Below are positions 1-12,427 of a DNA stretch of 64,000 bases, one piece after another (position 1 is the first letter of the stretch; each line of letters starts with the position of its first letter). Below the pieces are notes generated by a model. It was given only the letters and a program-made list of their open reading frames with translations. It was not told the DNA's origin and searched no databases. This stretch comes from Pseudisothecium myosuroides (Eukaryota; Streptophyta; Bryopsida; Hypnales; Lembophyllaceae), in assembly GCA_951799445.1 (NCBI GenBank), contig OX637289.1, positions 7,531,321 through 7,595,320 of the forward strand, in the 5' to 3' direction. The position numbers and the translations under genes were made by a program.

Positions 1-1734
1 CCAAATAATACAATGTGGTCTGTTTTTCATTCAAACTGTTTCTTGAAAAAATTAATTTTGAATTTAAACTATAAAATCATATTTTTCATTCTATCTTTCA
101 TTTATGGTAAAAAGTTTAGATTATTCTACTACATATTATAATTCTTATAATTTAGTTTCTACATTTAGATTTTTTAAATCACAATAATTTTATTTTTCTA
201 CCAAAACTATTCCAAAAAATCAAAATAAATAGAAAATGAATTTTTTTCATTATGATAAAATATCAAAATTATATTAATCTATCAAATAAAAAGAATAACT
301 TGTTTTGATAGTCCAATTTGACTTCAAGATCTTTGTTGTTTTTGTTTTGGGTGTAAAAAATGAAATAATGAATTGAAAATTTTGCATACTAATTTCTATT
401 ACTACTTTTATGGTTTTACCTCTTGAATTTTTTTTTAATTATTTGGATTGTTTTTGCTATTTATACTCATTTATTTGCAATTTTTGCAAATAAAATGATA
501 ATAATTATGATTTTTTCCAAAACAAATTGAAATTTCTCATAGTTATGTACAATTCATAGTTCCAAGTAATGAAAATATAAAATTTATATTTGAATACAAT
601 TTGAACGGCTAAATTAAGCTTAGATAGAAAATTTTACCATTATACAATGGATCAAGTCCTTTAGGGATTTAAATGAAGGTCAAATTTTGATGATGTTCTT
701 TTCATAAGTATTTATTATAATCATTAATTTTTTTTCTCCTATTGTATTTTACTTTAATTGGGATTTTGCCTTGGTAAATAAGGATTAATACCAATAAGGA
801 GTAATATGTTAATTTTATAATACCAAAAATTTCAATACTATTATGTATATGGAAAGGCAATTAAGGATTGTTTATAGGATGTATATGACTTCATTCTATG
901 AGTGATTTTGTAAATTAAAGGCAAACCTCATAGGAAATTAAGAGAAATTATATTTAATTGGAAAATTATAATTTCACTTGGATTTGATTCATAAAACAAG
1001 CACACCTCTCTTAAAATATGTGCTCCTTTTGGTAATTGCCCCAAGATAGTCTAATTGCTAATTAGGGTGATAATATGCTTGTCTTCTTTATTTGTGCTAG
1101 CTGATTGATCAATTATGAGTTGCATCTTCAATATTGCCAAGTTATGACATTTTCTATGAAGAAATCAATTTAAAAAGTTTTGAAACAGTAAAAAATCTCC
1201 AAAAAACCTAACACATCACTAATATACATTGCACATTGAACTTGATATAATACTTTATATGCATACAAAGTCTATAGAGTTCTTCTACCAAGTTCACTAT
1301 TAAGATCCAAGACTTTTTGTATCATTTTTTTTTATCAAAAATAGTATTAATTTTGTGAGGTGCATTATACATACTTAAAATCAATTTTACACAAATTTAT
1401 CTTATCAAATTAATTGTAATAAATATTTCTAAAGATGGACTAACTTTCAAATAGAGTTAATTTTTATTTTAAATTTATAATCAATTCTAAATCAATTCTA
1501 CAATATTTTGAAATAAATCAAAATTTGATGTCATATTTGAAGTATTTTAACATAAATATACAAAAAAAAATTAAATTAATTTTCTTCATCGTTTACTTTA
1601 ATACACAATAAAAAAATTATAGAATAAAAGTCAAAAAATGTGGAGGTCAAATGCAAAAAAAATGAAATAGACTTTTATAATTGCATTTCTGCCAACTTTG
1701 GTATACTCTAGCTAGCACTTGCCCAATTTTGTTG
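1..1734. other. AT-rich non-coding stretch
   Basis: This stretch is very AT-rich with many homopolymer runs and stop codons in all frames. I see no coding exon, RNA gene or recognisable mobile-element end in it. Confidence 0.6.
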
Positions 1735-4385
1735 TACATTGTATACGGCTAAGTTATTTTCACTCACAAAATTTACAATAACTATATGTAAGTCTGTGTT
1801 CTTGATATGAAAGGTTGCAATAGAGAGGTGATACACCGAAATCTCTTTAAGTCTTTTCTTTTTTTAAATTTGACCAAAGGGTGTGTGCACGGTTGAGTGG
1901 ACCACTTTTCATGTCACAGTGTATTTTTTAGCAACACCTTTGCATTGCAAGCTATATTGTAGATAATTCACTTTACAATTGTAGCTATAAACTTGAACTT
2001 ACAATCTCAACTTGAATGCAAAGGCAACCATATAATTATTTAAAAGGTTTCTTCTTTAGATAAAGAGTCATGGACTTTTAAAGTTGCAAATTGGATTTAG
2101 AAAACTCCATATAGTATTTTATAAGAGTCCTTTTAATGAAGAAACTATTCTTGTTATTGTATGAGTGACTCATTATGTATTGTAGTGTAGATTGAGGCAC
2201 CTAGAAATTATATTCTTTTATTTGATATTGATCTTCAAATAGTAGTTATAGACTTTTGAAGGGGTTGAATTGAATCATATTTTAAAAAGTCCATAGAAGG
2301 GTCAAAACAATGTGTTTTTCCAAAAAATAAATTGGAATCCTAAATGTTGCTAGAAATTGCAAATGGGCTTCAAATCAACATTGACAATTGGATTAATATT
2401 GATACCACTGGCATTTTCAAGATTTAGGGCACCAGAATGAGTAGATAATGACCTTCGGCATTTTTCGTAGGACACATAACACATTGTAGGCATTAGAAGG
2501 GATTTGGGGCTAAGAAAGGGCCGTTTCAGGCCTGTTCCCTAATTTGTCCCCATGCTGTGAACAGTGGTATGGCTGTCAAAAAAATATATTTACAAAAAAA
2601 ATTAAAAAAATTAAAAAAATTAAAAAATTCTTCTTATCAAATTTCATTTTAAGGATTTTTTTTTTTTTTTAATTTATAAATTTTAAATCTGATGTGGCCG
2701 AAGTTTAGCCATGTCACCCTGCTGCAGTGGCACAGTTTTAGCAGTTGGGAATTGCGCAAAGCTTGTGGAGAACATATGGGAACTTGTGGCCCTTTAGAGG
2801 GCTCGAACTCTTTCTAATGGTTCTAAAAGGATCCTCTACAATGCTCATCCTACACCAACATGTCTCTTCTTTAGATTATTGTGTTCATTTTCCTTATGTA
2901 AGGTTTTTCTGACTAGCCTTGTAGAGAGTTATATGGATATGGACTCCCGCCACATTTGGTCCACTCAACCATGCAAATACCCCAAATTTATATTTAACTC
3001 AAACATCACTCTTGCTCATAAACTTTACAATAATGATTCATAAGTCTGCTCTTGATTTGAAAGGCTCCAAAAAAGAGATGATGACATTGGACATTGTTAA
3101 ATCACTTTACTTTTATTTTTGAAAATTAAACCACAATTCTATTTAACCCCTAAAGGACCGGACTGCGTTTTTTGGCTATATAGAAATTTTGGGCAGGTCC
3201 GTGTGACTAGATATTTCAATATTTTAAGCTAAAATTTTAATAGAAGGTGGGCGCGAGGAATATCTTTCATATGCACTAAATTTCAGGACATTTGGAAATA
3301 GGAGTCAAAAGTTATGGCCAAATATGTTACTTTTTTTCGTAACTAGGCAGTCCGGGCAGCAAGAAAAATTTGGCAAAAATTTGATTTTTTATTTAATATT
3401 TTTTTTCTTATAGAGTATATTTTTGTCTATCTGGAAAGCTTTGATTCATTTCATTTGGATTTGTTATGAGAAAGTTATGGACATTCTTGTTTTTCGGGCA
3501 GTTAGAGAATCTTCTTGAAAAAAATAACTTGTAGGATTCATTTCTAAATGCTATTTTTTCAATTTAAAAAATAAATAAATTCTCATGGTTTAGTTTACTT
3601 GCTAGAACAATCTCACCATTGGGATTAGTGTATTTCAATTCCATCTAAAATATATTAATGTTTTAGATTTTCCTTCTATCTCGTACCTACTTCTACTTAA
3701 TAATTTTTTTAGGAATGATAATTAAGTTTTTTTGAATATTATTTTTATTCCTAGACTCTCAACTCAATTCTCCACTTTAAAGATTTGAAGCACAAAACTT
3801 TGTAGTGCAAAAGTTTTAAGTGCAAAATGTTTAAAAGTCAAAAAATCTAGTCCCGCAATGTGCTGAAATACTTGTTTTTTCCACTTTAAACGCAGATATC
3901 TTGCAATCTGAGCGGTCAAAAATTCTGAAATTTTTTCCACACATTCTCATACTAGTTAGGTGTAAGATCCTATGGTTAGATGTGAAAAAAAAACATTTTT
4001 TCATTTTTTTTACTCCTTGCTATAGAAATGGCAGTTTTGATGTTTTTTTGGCAGAAAAAAGGCCTTGGGCCTTTAGGGGTTAACTCAAACGTTACTCTCA
4101 CTCATAAACTTTACAATAATTGTGTGTGAGTTTGTTCTTGATATGAAAGAATGCAACATTGCTTAACCTCTTTACTTGTCACTATATTTCTATTTTTGAA
4201 AATTGAACCAGAATTCTATTTAACTCAAAAGTCACTCTCATTCATAAACTTCACAATAATTATGTGTGAGTCTATTATTCTTGATATAAATAGTTGCAAC
4301 AAAGAGGTGATGATATTTAAAACTAATGAATCTCTTTACTTTTATTTTTGAATTTAAACCAAAATTCTAATTAACTCTAAAGGCA
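1735..4385. repeat. Dispersed and tandem ~140-bp repeat units
   Basis: Related units recur near 1755-1860, 2990-3145, 4080-4165 and 4215-4385. Each carries a 'cactcataaactt-acaataat' core followed by 'gtgtgagtct' and 'cttgatat(g/a)aa', then a run ending in 'attctatttaactc'. The last units continue into a longer segment that is repeated near 48.45-49.15 kb. One unit is split by the TTAA-flanked element at 3147-4079. No open frame is shared between the copies, so this is non-coding repeat sequence of unknown origin. Confidence 0.6.
3147..4079 (+). mobile_element. TTAA-flanked inverted-repeat element, family A, copy 1
   Basis: A 933-bp element bounded by TTAA at 3143-3146 and 4080-4083. The left end reads CCCCTAAAGGACC and the right end, reverse-complemented, reads CCCCTAAAGGCCC, giving a 10-bp perfect inverted repeat that extends with mismatches. 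The interior is AT-rich and has no transposase frame, so the element is non-autonomous. Very similar copies in the same orientation lie at 44217-45152 and 51612-52514. The TTAA duplication and CCC-type termini resemble piggyBac-superfamily miniature elements; that assignment is an inference. Confidence 0.8.
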
Positions 4386-5700
4386 CACATCCTCAAATGT
4401 GCATAATCTCGTTCAAATACACACTATGATCTTCCAATTCCACCATTGAATGATTCCTTTAATTTTGACAAAATAACTCCATTCCAATTGAGAATACAAT
4501 TGTATACTTAGTTTCTACTTTAATTTATTTTGTTTTGTTGGCATCAAGTTTGATAGAAAAGTGTCTGAAATCAAGTGCACCTAGCCACAATATTCAAAGC
4601 TTTAAATGGATAAAAACATAGTATTTTTCATTCCTCTATTAGAAACACTGGGGATTATACTCATTCTAAAATTAATTTTTTCTCTTCTTTGATTTTATTT
4701 ACACTAATTTATACTTATTTTTCTTTTAAATCAAGAGATTTTTCAATACTATATTTTAAATGTAATGATGTTCCAAAAATTAAATTCAGACTAAAGTAGA
4801 TCCAAATCATTTATAAATTTTTCCTCCAATGAATAAAATGCACCCTACAATTTAATCACGTGGTTTTCTACTTTTCATATCTAGAGTGACCTTTCTGAGA
4901 GTCAATCTAGAAAGATAAGAGCATTTACAATGCTAAAGAAGAGACAAAAACTATCACTTGAATGACTTCACGCTTGTCTTTTATTTTGTGAATAAAGATA
5001 TGCTTAGATCTTTTTTTTGGTTCAAATTTGAGCTCCTCCCATAGGAACAAGATGTATGCTGGTTTGGTTTGTATTGACCTACATCTTGCTCAGTATGGAG
5101 TATATTTTAATGAAAATTTTTGCTCTTTGCGCCATTTGAACTCAATGTAGTTTCCAATCTTTTGGTAACTTTCAAATTGCACTTGTTATTGTCCTATAGC
5201 TCCATTCTAATTTGCTGCAAACAAATTTGTGAATCCAGCAAAGTGAAATCCTAAATTTCAATAGTATAAGCTTCCAATTTGTCACTTGAGACTCATGATT
5301 TTTTTGTTTTTGTTTTTGCACAAATTTAAATTAAGTTTTATATACAAAAAGATCAAAAGAGAGTATAAATCAAAATAGATGTATCATATACCAATATAGT
5401 ATTTGATTCTACATAGAGTGTTTTGCCTAAAGTAAACCCAAGTCTCGCATGTGAATAGGGTAAAAACTTAGAATTTGTGTAAATAGTGGATTTTGAGTGA
5501 ATACTGTCCAAAGTCCAAACTGCCTAATTCTATCGTGCATGCATTAGAAAGAAAATGGGGCCGGTAGTGGACCGCAAGTTGAGAATGATGGATTTGGCCC
5601 ATACTGGCTTTTCCTTGGCCCACTTCAATCCATGATTTGCTAAATAGAGTCAAGAAGGGCGCATGGGTCATGGCCAATCATGAATTGTTATACACCTCGA
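4386..5700. other. AT-rich non-coding stretch, first part repeated at 48.7 kb
   Basis: The first ~490 bp closely match 48.70-49.15 kb in the same orientation, including the 'tttataaatttttcctccaa' segment. The rest, up to the more GC-balanced sequence at 5.7 kb, shows no coding exon or RNA gene. Confidence 0.5.
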
Positions 5701-5841
5701 GTTTAGCGCGCTTTCTTGGGCCTTTCCCGCGAGTTTCTTTTGAAGGCAAGTTGCTCTTGGCGCAAATTTCTCTTTGATCCTTGAGCTGTTTTGCGTGTTT
5801 TTCTCCTCAAGTCGTCTTTTCAAGCGAGCTTTCAGAAACAC

Positions 5842-6178
5842 GATGAGGCCTCGATGTAGTATAGATTCAATTTTAACATTTAATTCCTTTAGAGACGATG
5901 GAGAGTGGATACCTACTCGAGTAGGCATAAATTTTTGGGTAACATTACAACCGGGCAGGCAAGGGGAGCACACAAAAGATGCGAGAAAACACAGTGAAGG
6001 ATACATTGTGAGAATTTTGAAGTTTCATCTATCTAAGAAGTTCAATTGTGTAACGAAGGTTTTAGTTGAGCATGCGTACATCCATCGTCAATTGAAGTTG
6101 AAGCCAGGCGAGCATCACGATGTATGTAACTATGAGTTTATCATGTTTCAATTGAAGTCATTGTTTTTCAACTTTTGA
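5842..6178 (+). CDS. Possible small open frame, unidentified
   Basis: An ATG at 5842 opens a 111-codon frame ending in TGA. It follows a more GC-balanced leader (5695-5840) that contains a TGGGCC element at 5718 and looks promoter- or 5'UTR-like. The predicted peptide is basic and His-rich in its second half and matches no family I recognise. The minus strand of the same interval is also open, so this may be a transcribed leader or an eroded exon rather than a real protein. It could belong to the same transcription unit as the open frame at 6979-7713, but I could not find phase-consistent splice sites joining them. Confidence 0.25.
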
Positions 6179-6978
6179 AGTCAATTAAGATTGAACCTAG
6201 CTACTTCCAAAAGAAAATATTTTTTTTCTCTCTCAGATAGTCAAACTCCGGAGTGAATGAATTTTTCCTTGAAAGAAGCCAAGGTGAGGGTGTTTTGCGA
6301 GGGTTTTGAATGCCTGTAGAGTCCTTGTTGACAAATTGCGGTCGTTTGCTTGTTTCTTTCAAGTACTTTGATAAGAAACCCTAATCCATGGAAATGCTAT
6401 CCTTGTGGACATCTGGTACTAGGTGATTGTGTCCAAAATTTGTCAGGCCAATCTGTTCATTTTCCCTGAGTTGAACTGCACAAGCTTCGAATTGTTGTTA
6501 AATTCGTCATATATTTTATTTTAGCAAACGTTTGTACATGTTTTTTGTGCTCACTAGTCGTTCAATTTTGAATTCCATGTCTGCTATAGGAATAGAACAC
6601 AGAGTCATGCAGTAATACACTCTTTAGTTTATGTAATGAGACTTTGTCTCGATTTTTTGCGTTGTCTTCTAGAGGCAATCACTTTTTATATTTATATTCT
6701 ATAATCTATTGTTATAATTTTTCATTGAAAACAAGGGCTATGCAGTAGATGTCGTGATCAGCACCCACCATTGCTTCGATAGCAAGACTAAAAGCTTGTG
6801 TGAATCTTCAGGGTCTGGAAGTTTTAAGGTCAAGCATTATTGTTTCTTAGAGTTTGAATGAATAGCACCCTTACCAAGTATAGGATTATCTTCAAATTTT
6901 CAGCCTTGCTTTTAAGTAATGAAGTGGCAATTTCATCCAGAGTTGTGGTAAATTTTATTGCTTACTATTTGTTGTTCT

Positions 6979-7713
6979 ATGAAGACAGATTTGTATTTAT
7001 CAACTGCTGAGGATTGGGTAGACCCTAAAACTATCATGGACGTCTTGTACGTGGTACATGCTGATATTGGTGAGGCTCAAAGAGGGAATCAAACCCATAG
7101 AGAGCTGTTGGAAATAGGTTCTTATTTTTACTGTGCTCTATATTTTTCCCCTCCCACACAAATTGTTTATGGTCGCCTAGAAACCGTCCCACTTTCCGGT
7201 TTTCAAGATCCAGAGTGGCTACTTCCAGATATGGTGACTACCGAATCTTTTAGAGCACGGTTTCGGAATGACTTTCAAAATTTGATGAAGCCATTTGTAG
7301 GATCCAAAGTAACCCATATCAATTGGTATCTTCCGATACATATCATGGTTGATTTATTTGCATTTGTGGCATTTCACCAAACGCCAATACTATTTGTATT
7401 CAAGCACTTGACTGAAGAAAGCTTTAGCTCTCTCATGGACTCTGGATGGGATTCCAAAATTTCAGTTGGTGTTGATATTATCAAATATGTAGTTGATCAC
7501 TCCACAGTTATCTTTTGGTACCACATAGGCAGGTCAACATTATATGCCAATTTCCAGTACAATCAACAACGTCTATTTCAAGGATTAAATTGGGTGAACT
7601 TAGAACAACTGCACTCTGATGAAATGGTAAAGATTATTTGTCATGTTAATGAATGTGAAGAAAATCTTGAGTTGGAGGTTGGATCAAAATGGACGCTTGC
7701 TAGTATGCTGTAA
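6979..7713 (+). CDS. Conserved-looking hypothetical protein, 244 aa
   Basis: A single uninterrupted frame from the first ATG (6979) to TAA (7711-7713) encodes 244 residues. That length is exceptional in an AT-rich region where chance frames run 60-110 codons. An in-frame TTG lies seven codons upstream, just after a stop codon, so the ATG is the sensible start unless an upstream exon splices in. The protein is rich in aromatic residues (many F, W, Y), is acidic at its C-terminus, and has hydrophobic stretches near residues 115-135 and 165-180 that look like buried core rather than clear membrane spans. I recognise no domain or catalytic motif. It could be a lineage-specific gene, one exon of a larger gene, or the remnant of a mobile-element protein. 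Confidence 0.5.
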   Translation: MKTDLYLSTAEDWVDPKTIMDVLYVVHADIGEAQRGNQTHRELLEIGSYFYCALYFSPPTQIVYGRLETVPLSGFQDPEWLLPDMVTTESFRARFRNDFQNLMKPFVGSKVTHINWYLPIHIMVDLFAFVAFHQTPILFVFKHLTEESFSSLMDSGWDSKISVGVDIIKYVVDHSTVIFWYHIGRSTLYANFQYNQQRLFQGLNWVNLEQLHSDEMVKIICHVNECEENLELEVGSKWTLASML

Positions 7714-9720
7714 GCGCTTATTTACCTACCCTTGGAAAATAAGTGAGCACAACCAGGCTCTTGAGTTTTAGGTTTGATTTTGTCCTATGGGTGCCTAACG
7801 TACATTCATTGTGCTTTTCAAGAAATGAATCTTTTCTAAATCCTAAACATACACACGTTTGCTAGAAAATCAAAGAAATCAAGAAAACTAACTTATTTTG
7901 CAATGTTTACTCTAATTGAGGCGTACCAACTAGGCCGCTGTGGTTTTTGAATGAAAGGTGAGATAGTCTAAACTTAGCCACATAAAAAGAGAGATAATTT
8001 CATGCCATTTCTAAAAATATAAAACTCAACATTATATGACCTTCTTAGCAAAAGTTATAGACGGATGAAGTTCCAACTTCTATAAGTCTATCTAAACTTC
8101 ATCCTTGAATTTAGACCCTTTCCTTATTCTATTTTACTTCAAGTTTTTGACTTTGACTCTATATTGCCAACTTCTACCTAAGTTCTAAGTTTGGACTTGG
8201 ATGGATGAGTTTTACCCTATTTCATCTATATCCTAATCCAAAGTTCATCCGTTGTTTGCTCCTAAAGTTAAGAATTTTTCCTAAGTTAAACTAGTTCTGA
8301 ACTCTACTAAGTACATTCTATCTATTTTCAAATCTAATTTTTCTCTTCGATTACCTTTTTTTAGTAATTATTTTATCCTTATCTTACTTATGTGGCTCGG
8401 TGTTATTCTGAGCAGTTTATTATTTTTAGATTTTTGTTAATTTTTCTTTGTAGGTCTTAATTCTAGATTTTCAGAATGCTAAGACACTTGCTAATTGAAC
8501 CTTCCTACTAGGAGTTATCAATGGATGAAGTTTGACCACTAATCGGTGTTTAAAATTTCATCCATGGTTTTCTACTAACCTACAATTTGAACTGTTGTTT
8601 TTATTTCACTTCTGAATTTTAGATTTATGTTTCTACTTAAGTTTCCATTTTTGTTCCTCTTGAATGAAATGGACTAATTTTCATCCAACATGACTCCTAA
8701 ACTTCATCCGCTAATATCTCTTTCAATTTGATTCCAAATTCTAAGTGTAAGACGGTTTTGGAAACCTCTAACCAAGCTTTACAACACTAACTTCTTGATT
8801 CTTGAATTGATCCTAGTCTAAACATTCTGAATTGACTTGGGAATTCGGCCCTACCGTTAAATGTCTAATTTTGGTAACTTGAAACGGAGGGTTTGTAATT
8901 AGGTTCTTACCTCGGAATCGATATCATTGTTGAAGTCGTCATATATTCCTTCGTATTTTCTGTAGTTTTCCATAATTGGAGCCCTTGTTGAATTGTGCTT
9001 ACCGTTTAAAGAAGGGATTTTAATACAAGTTTGCCAATTTCTTGGACTTCTTTCTTCTTTTTTCCTCCTAACCTATCTTTTCTTTCTCCACTATTTAAAC
9101 TCCATTATTGCCCTCCAAAGGTTGACTTGAATATTTTAATAATATTTTAAAGATAATAATTGACTACTACTCCTATTCAAGTCAATTATTAATCTATCCT
9201 AACTTTTAATGGTCTAAATTGAATTTCTAAGATCTCCTCCTAATCTTATCAACTCCCCATTGTCTCTTCAACCTCTAAATTGACATTCCATTCTTTTGTA
9301 TTTGCAAGTTCATCTTTAATCCCTACCTATTGAGTTGTGAAAGGTTGCTAATGCATGAGGTAATGGAGAGATTTGGCAAAGACTTTGACTAAAAGGTGTG
9401 ATTTTGAGTCTTTTCTTCCTACTTCTCTCTCTCTACTTCTATTGTCTATTGTCTCCTAATTTTCAACTCCCCTTCTATTCTTATTCTATAACTCTTATAC
9501 CTCTTGACCTCTACCTTGTTAGTTTTTTAAATTTCAAATCATAAAAAAAAACCCAAAAGAAATAGTTCAAATTCCAATTTTTTACTCCAAGCCCGAAGGC
9601 CTGGAGTTGAAGGTCGAACTGGAGCTTGGATTGGCCTAGAGTTGAATCGAACTGGAGCCTAGATCGACAAGCTGAAGGAACCGACTACACTCGGATTGTA
9701 TTGTACCCAGGTTGTACCCG
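7714..9720. other. Non-coding, pyrimidine-rich repeat-like stretch
   Basis: No open frame of note. The motif 'ttcatcc' and its complement 'ggatgaa' recur many times (8065, 8098, 8523, 8570, 8680, 8703), often as facing pairs 30-40 bp apart. The plus strand is unusually T/C-rich between 8.1 and 9.5 kb. This looks like old repeat sequence; I could not define element ends. Confidence 0.4.
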
Positions 9721-9729
9721 CACCTGGGC

Positions 9730-9855
9730 TTCCCTAGAGCTCAATGGGGGCTCCGTTGGGGCTCACTGGGGTTCAACTGGGGCTCGATTGAGGCTTGACT
9801 GGGACTTGCTGGGGTTCACTAGAGCTTGACTGGGGCTTGTTGGAGCTGGGGTCTT
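9730..9855 (+). repeat. Degenerate G-rich short tandem repeat
   Basis: About ten imperfect copies of an 11-12-bp unit close to 'gactggggcttg' run in tandem. They make a G-rich patch in an otherwise AT-rich region. The open frames crossing it are repeat translations, not genes. Confidence 0.6.
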
Positions 9856-10107
9856 GGTTGTTGGGATTTCCTGCCAACCAGTATCAACCTTTTTTGTACA
9901 ATATCTTGAACACCAAGAATTGCCTTTCCAAGTATAAAAAGTTAAAAACTAATGAACAAGAATTAACTTAGATTTTTGCCATGAAATTTTTAGACACTAA
10001 ACTTGGACTTATAAAACTTGCGTTTTGGAAACTAAACTTAGTAGCTAGCGAAAATTGCCAAATTTCAACCAATACGCAATTCTTGTGGACTTTTTTATTA
10101 AGGCTTA

Positions 10108-10245
10108 AAAGCCAAAGCTTCGCCGTAATTTTGGAGACACTCTAAATTTCTCTCACTTCTAAATACTGAAAGTCAAAGCTTCGCCGTATCTTTGTACACT
10201 CTAAATTTCTTTCACTTCTAAATACTCAAAGTCAAAGCTTCGCCG
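10108..10245 (+). repeat. ~60-bp tandem repeat, 2.3 copies
   Basis: Units begin at 10108 (61 bp), 10169 (59 bp) and 10228 (partial). Each opens with 'aaag(c/t)caaagcttcgccg' and carries 'actctaaatttct(c/t)tcact' in its middle. The copies are about 85-90% alike. Confidence 0.75.
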
Positions 10246-10439
10246 CCTTATCATGTACTACTATCACTCCATCCACTTCTACACCAAGTTTACTCCACCA
10301 ACACTCCGTACCAACACGTTAGAATAGGAAAATTAGTACAAACACCAAACTACAACATTTGTTAGTGTAAAAGTTAGTACAAGCTAGATGAACAATCAAT
10401 TATAAGAACAAGTATGGTAGTACAAAACACTCAAAAATC

Positions 10440-12060
10440 AAACATTAGAGGCCCCTCTAAGCGGCATCGCCAAGGTACGGAGGGGGGTATACTCTAGAAT
10501 TAATACAAATATCAACAACCACCAACAAAAACATACAACAATTACAACAAGGTAAGTAGGAGCAACTTTAAAGGGACCCCAATGTCCTTCAAAGAAAACT
10601 TCAAAAACACCAACAACAGAGCTAAAATGCCCAAAAAACACACAATTTTGGCAACGTGGCCTAAAACGGCAAAAATCCAACTAAATGAACCTAAATGTGT
10701 AAAATGAGCCAAAATATGGCTACAAGGGGTGTTTGTGAGAGGGAAATGTGCCCCCTTATATACTTTTCCAAGGGCACTCACCCCCTCTCTTTTTCTTAGT
10801 AGTAATCTTATCATCTAAGATTTTCATCCTAAATAATCAATTTTGACTTTCTACGCTAGTCCAAACTTCTAACTTTTGGAGATTAACTCCAAATTGAAAA
10901 TTGATTGCACCGTTGACTTCAGAAGGCCATTTTCAGTCATTAACAATCTTCCACCCTTTAACCAAACTCCAAAAAATCAACATAACCTATCGCTAACTTA
11001 ACACCAAAACGAGGTAAAAATTCAAATCTTGGAGGTTGACTTTTCTGAGAAAAATAACTAGCCTAGGTTCTTTAGTAGGTACGGGGAAGTAAGAAAAGAC
11101 CTAGCTTTGACCTTATTCCGATTTTGTATGCTTCTAATACACAAGTCACCTCCACCGTAAACTTCAAATTTGTCAATTATCGGAGAATCTTGTCGATTCA
11201 GGCACTTCTGGCTATCGGAATGTCTTGAAACTTGGTGGGGCATCTTATTAGCATAAAAGAAGCTCATTTAATTTTTAGTGAGATTTTACAGCAATTTGGA
11301 TAATTTCTAGGAATTTCTCATTGTAGGTTTTGGCGGTTGACTGTCCGGAAAGGTATCTTTTGCAAGTCAGAAAATTCCGCAATTTTTTATGGAACCTCTC
11401 ATGAAATTACATAAAAGATGTGCAAGCTCATATTCTTATTTTGTACAAAGGCCAAAGGAGAATCAAATTCTGTCTTCTCCTTTTAATTCCGGCAATTAGA
11501 GAATCTTTCACATACAAGGGAATCTTGGCAAGCTGCTTTCGCCATTGCGTCAAATTGTGATTTCTACCCTAGAACACCATACTCCACCCGTCGATTCCTC
11601 TTACGGGTCCATCTTGAGTTTATAACTCCCGTAGGCCAACAATTGGAGTTTCCGCTATTTCTTCGATGCTATCGGAAAAATGAAACCTATCTCTGGGAAT
11701 GGATTTAGGACCTCAATGGTGTTCCCTCAGACCAATTTTAGCCATAAGATATCACATGTATCGTAGGTTTGTTTGGACTGTTTGGACTGAGTTAACCTTA
11801 ATTGTACTATTTACCTACATTTCCATGTTTTAACCTATGTATTAGTGGAAATGGGATTTATTTGGGGGAAAATAACCTATAAGGGACAAAATGCTATATT
11901 GATTAGTGACGTATCTATTTTGATTTTACACTCTTTTTTGGACTTTTTGTATATAAAACTATACTTAAATTTAAAAATTAAAAAAAATAAAATTGTGAGT
12001 CCCTAGTGACGAATTGGGGGCTCACATATGTAGCAAGAGATTTTAATTGCGTTAGGATCA
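10440..12060 (-). other. Possible degraded LTR-like segment
   Basis: On the minus strand a TATA-like 'gtatataagggg' (10751-10762) lies upstream of a more GC-balanced block. That block ends near 10450-10480 in 'ttggcgatgccgctt', which loosely resembles the sequence just after plant Gypsy LTRs. I could not find paired LTRs, a gag/pol frame or target duplications, so this remains a weak suggestion. The rest of the interval has no coding exon. Confidence 0.2.
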
Positions 12061-12427
12061 AACATTCAAGAAGAATTTGGCATGTGCATCAGTGAGCCAA
12101 GTGGAATCATTCAAGAGAAGGTAAGTAACAGTACCCTCTTTTTAAACCTAAATCTTTTTGAATCTGAATCTACTAACCAGAATTTTGCCTTGAATATTTG
12201 ATAGCTTGTGCTTCCACTGTTAGTCTTGTCATTGGATTGTTTGAAGCCAAGGTTGTGCTATGTATGAGTTACTGAAGTCCACTGAGTAGAATTTGGAAAC
12301 TGTAAAGCTCAAAAAGTTAGTATTGTAAATTAGTGCTACAAAGTTTGCAGTGGCTGAATTGATGTTCATTTGTTGACAATATGCTCCTAAGTCAATGCTC
12401 GAAGTGAGAAGAACAAAACTGTTGCAG

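Noticed and set aside
5668..6006. 112-codon minus-strand open frame overlapping the 5.8-6.2 kb frame
   Set aside because: It has no recognisable motif, overlaps a GC-balanced leader-like region, and has no splice support. It is most likely a shadow.
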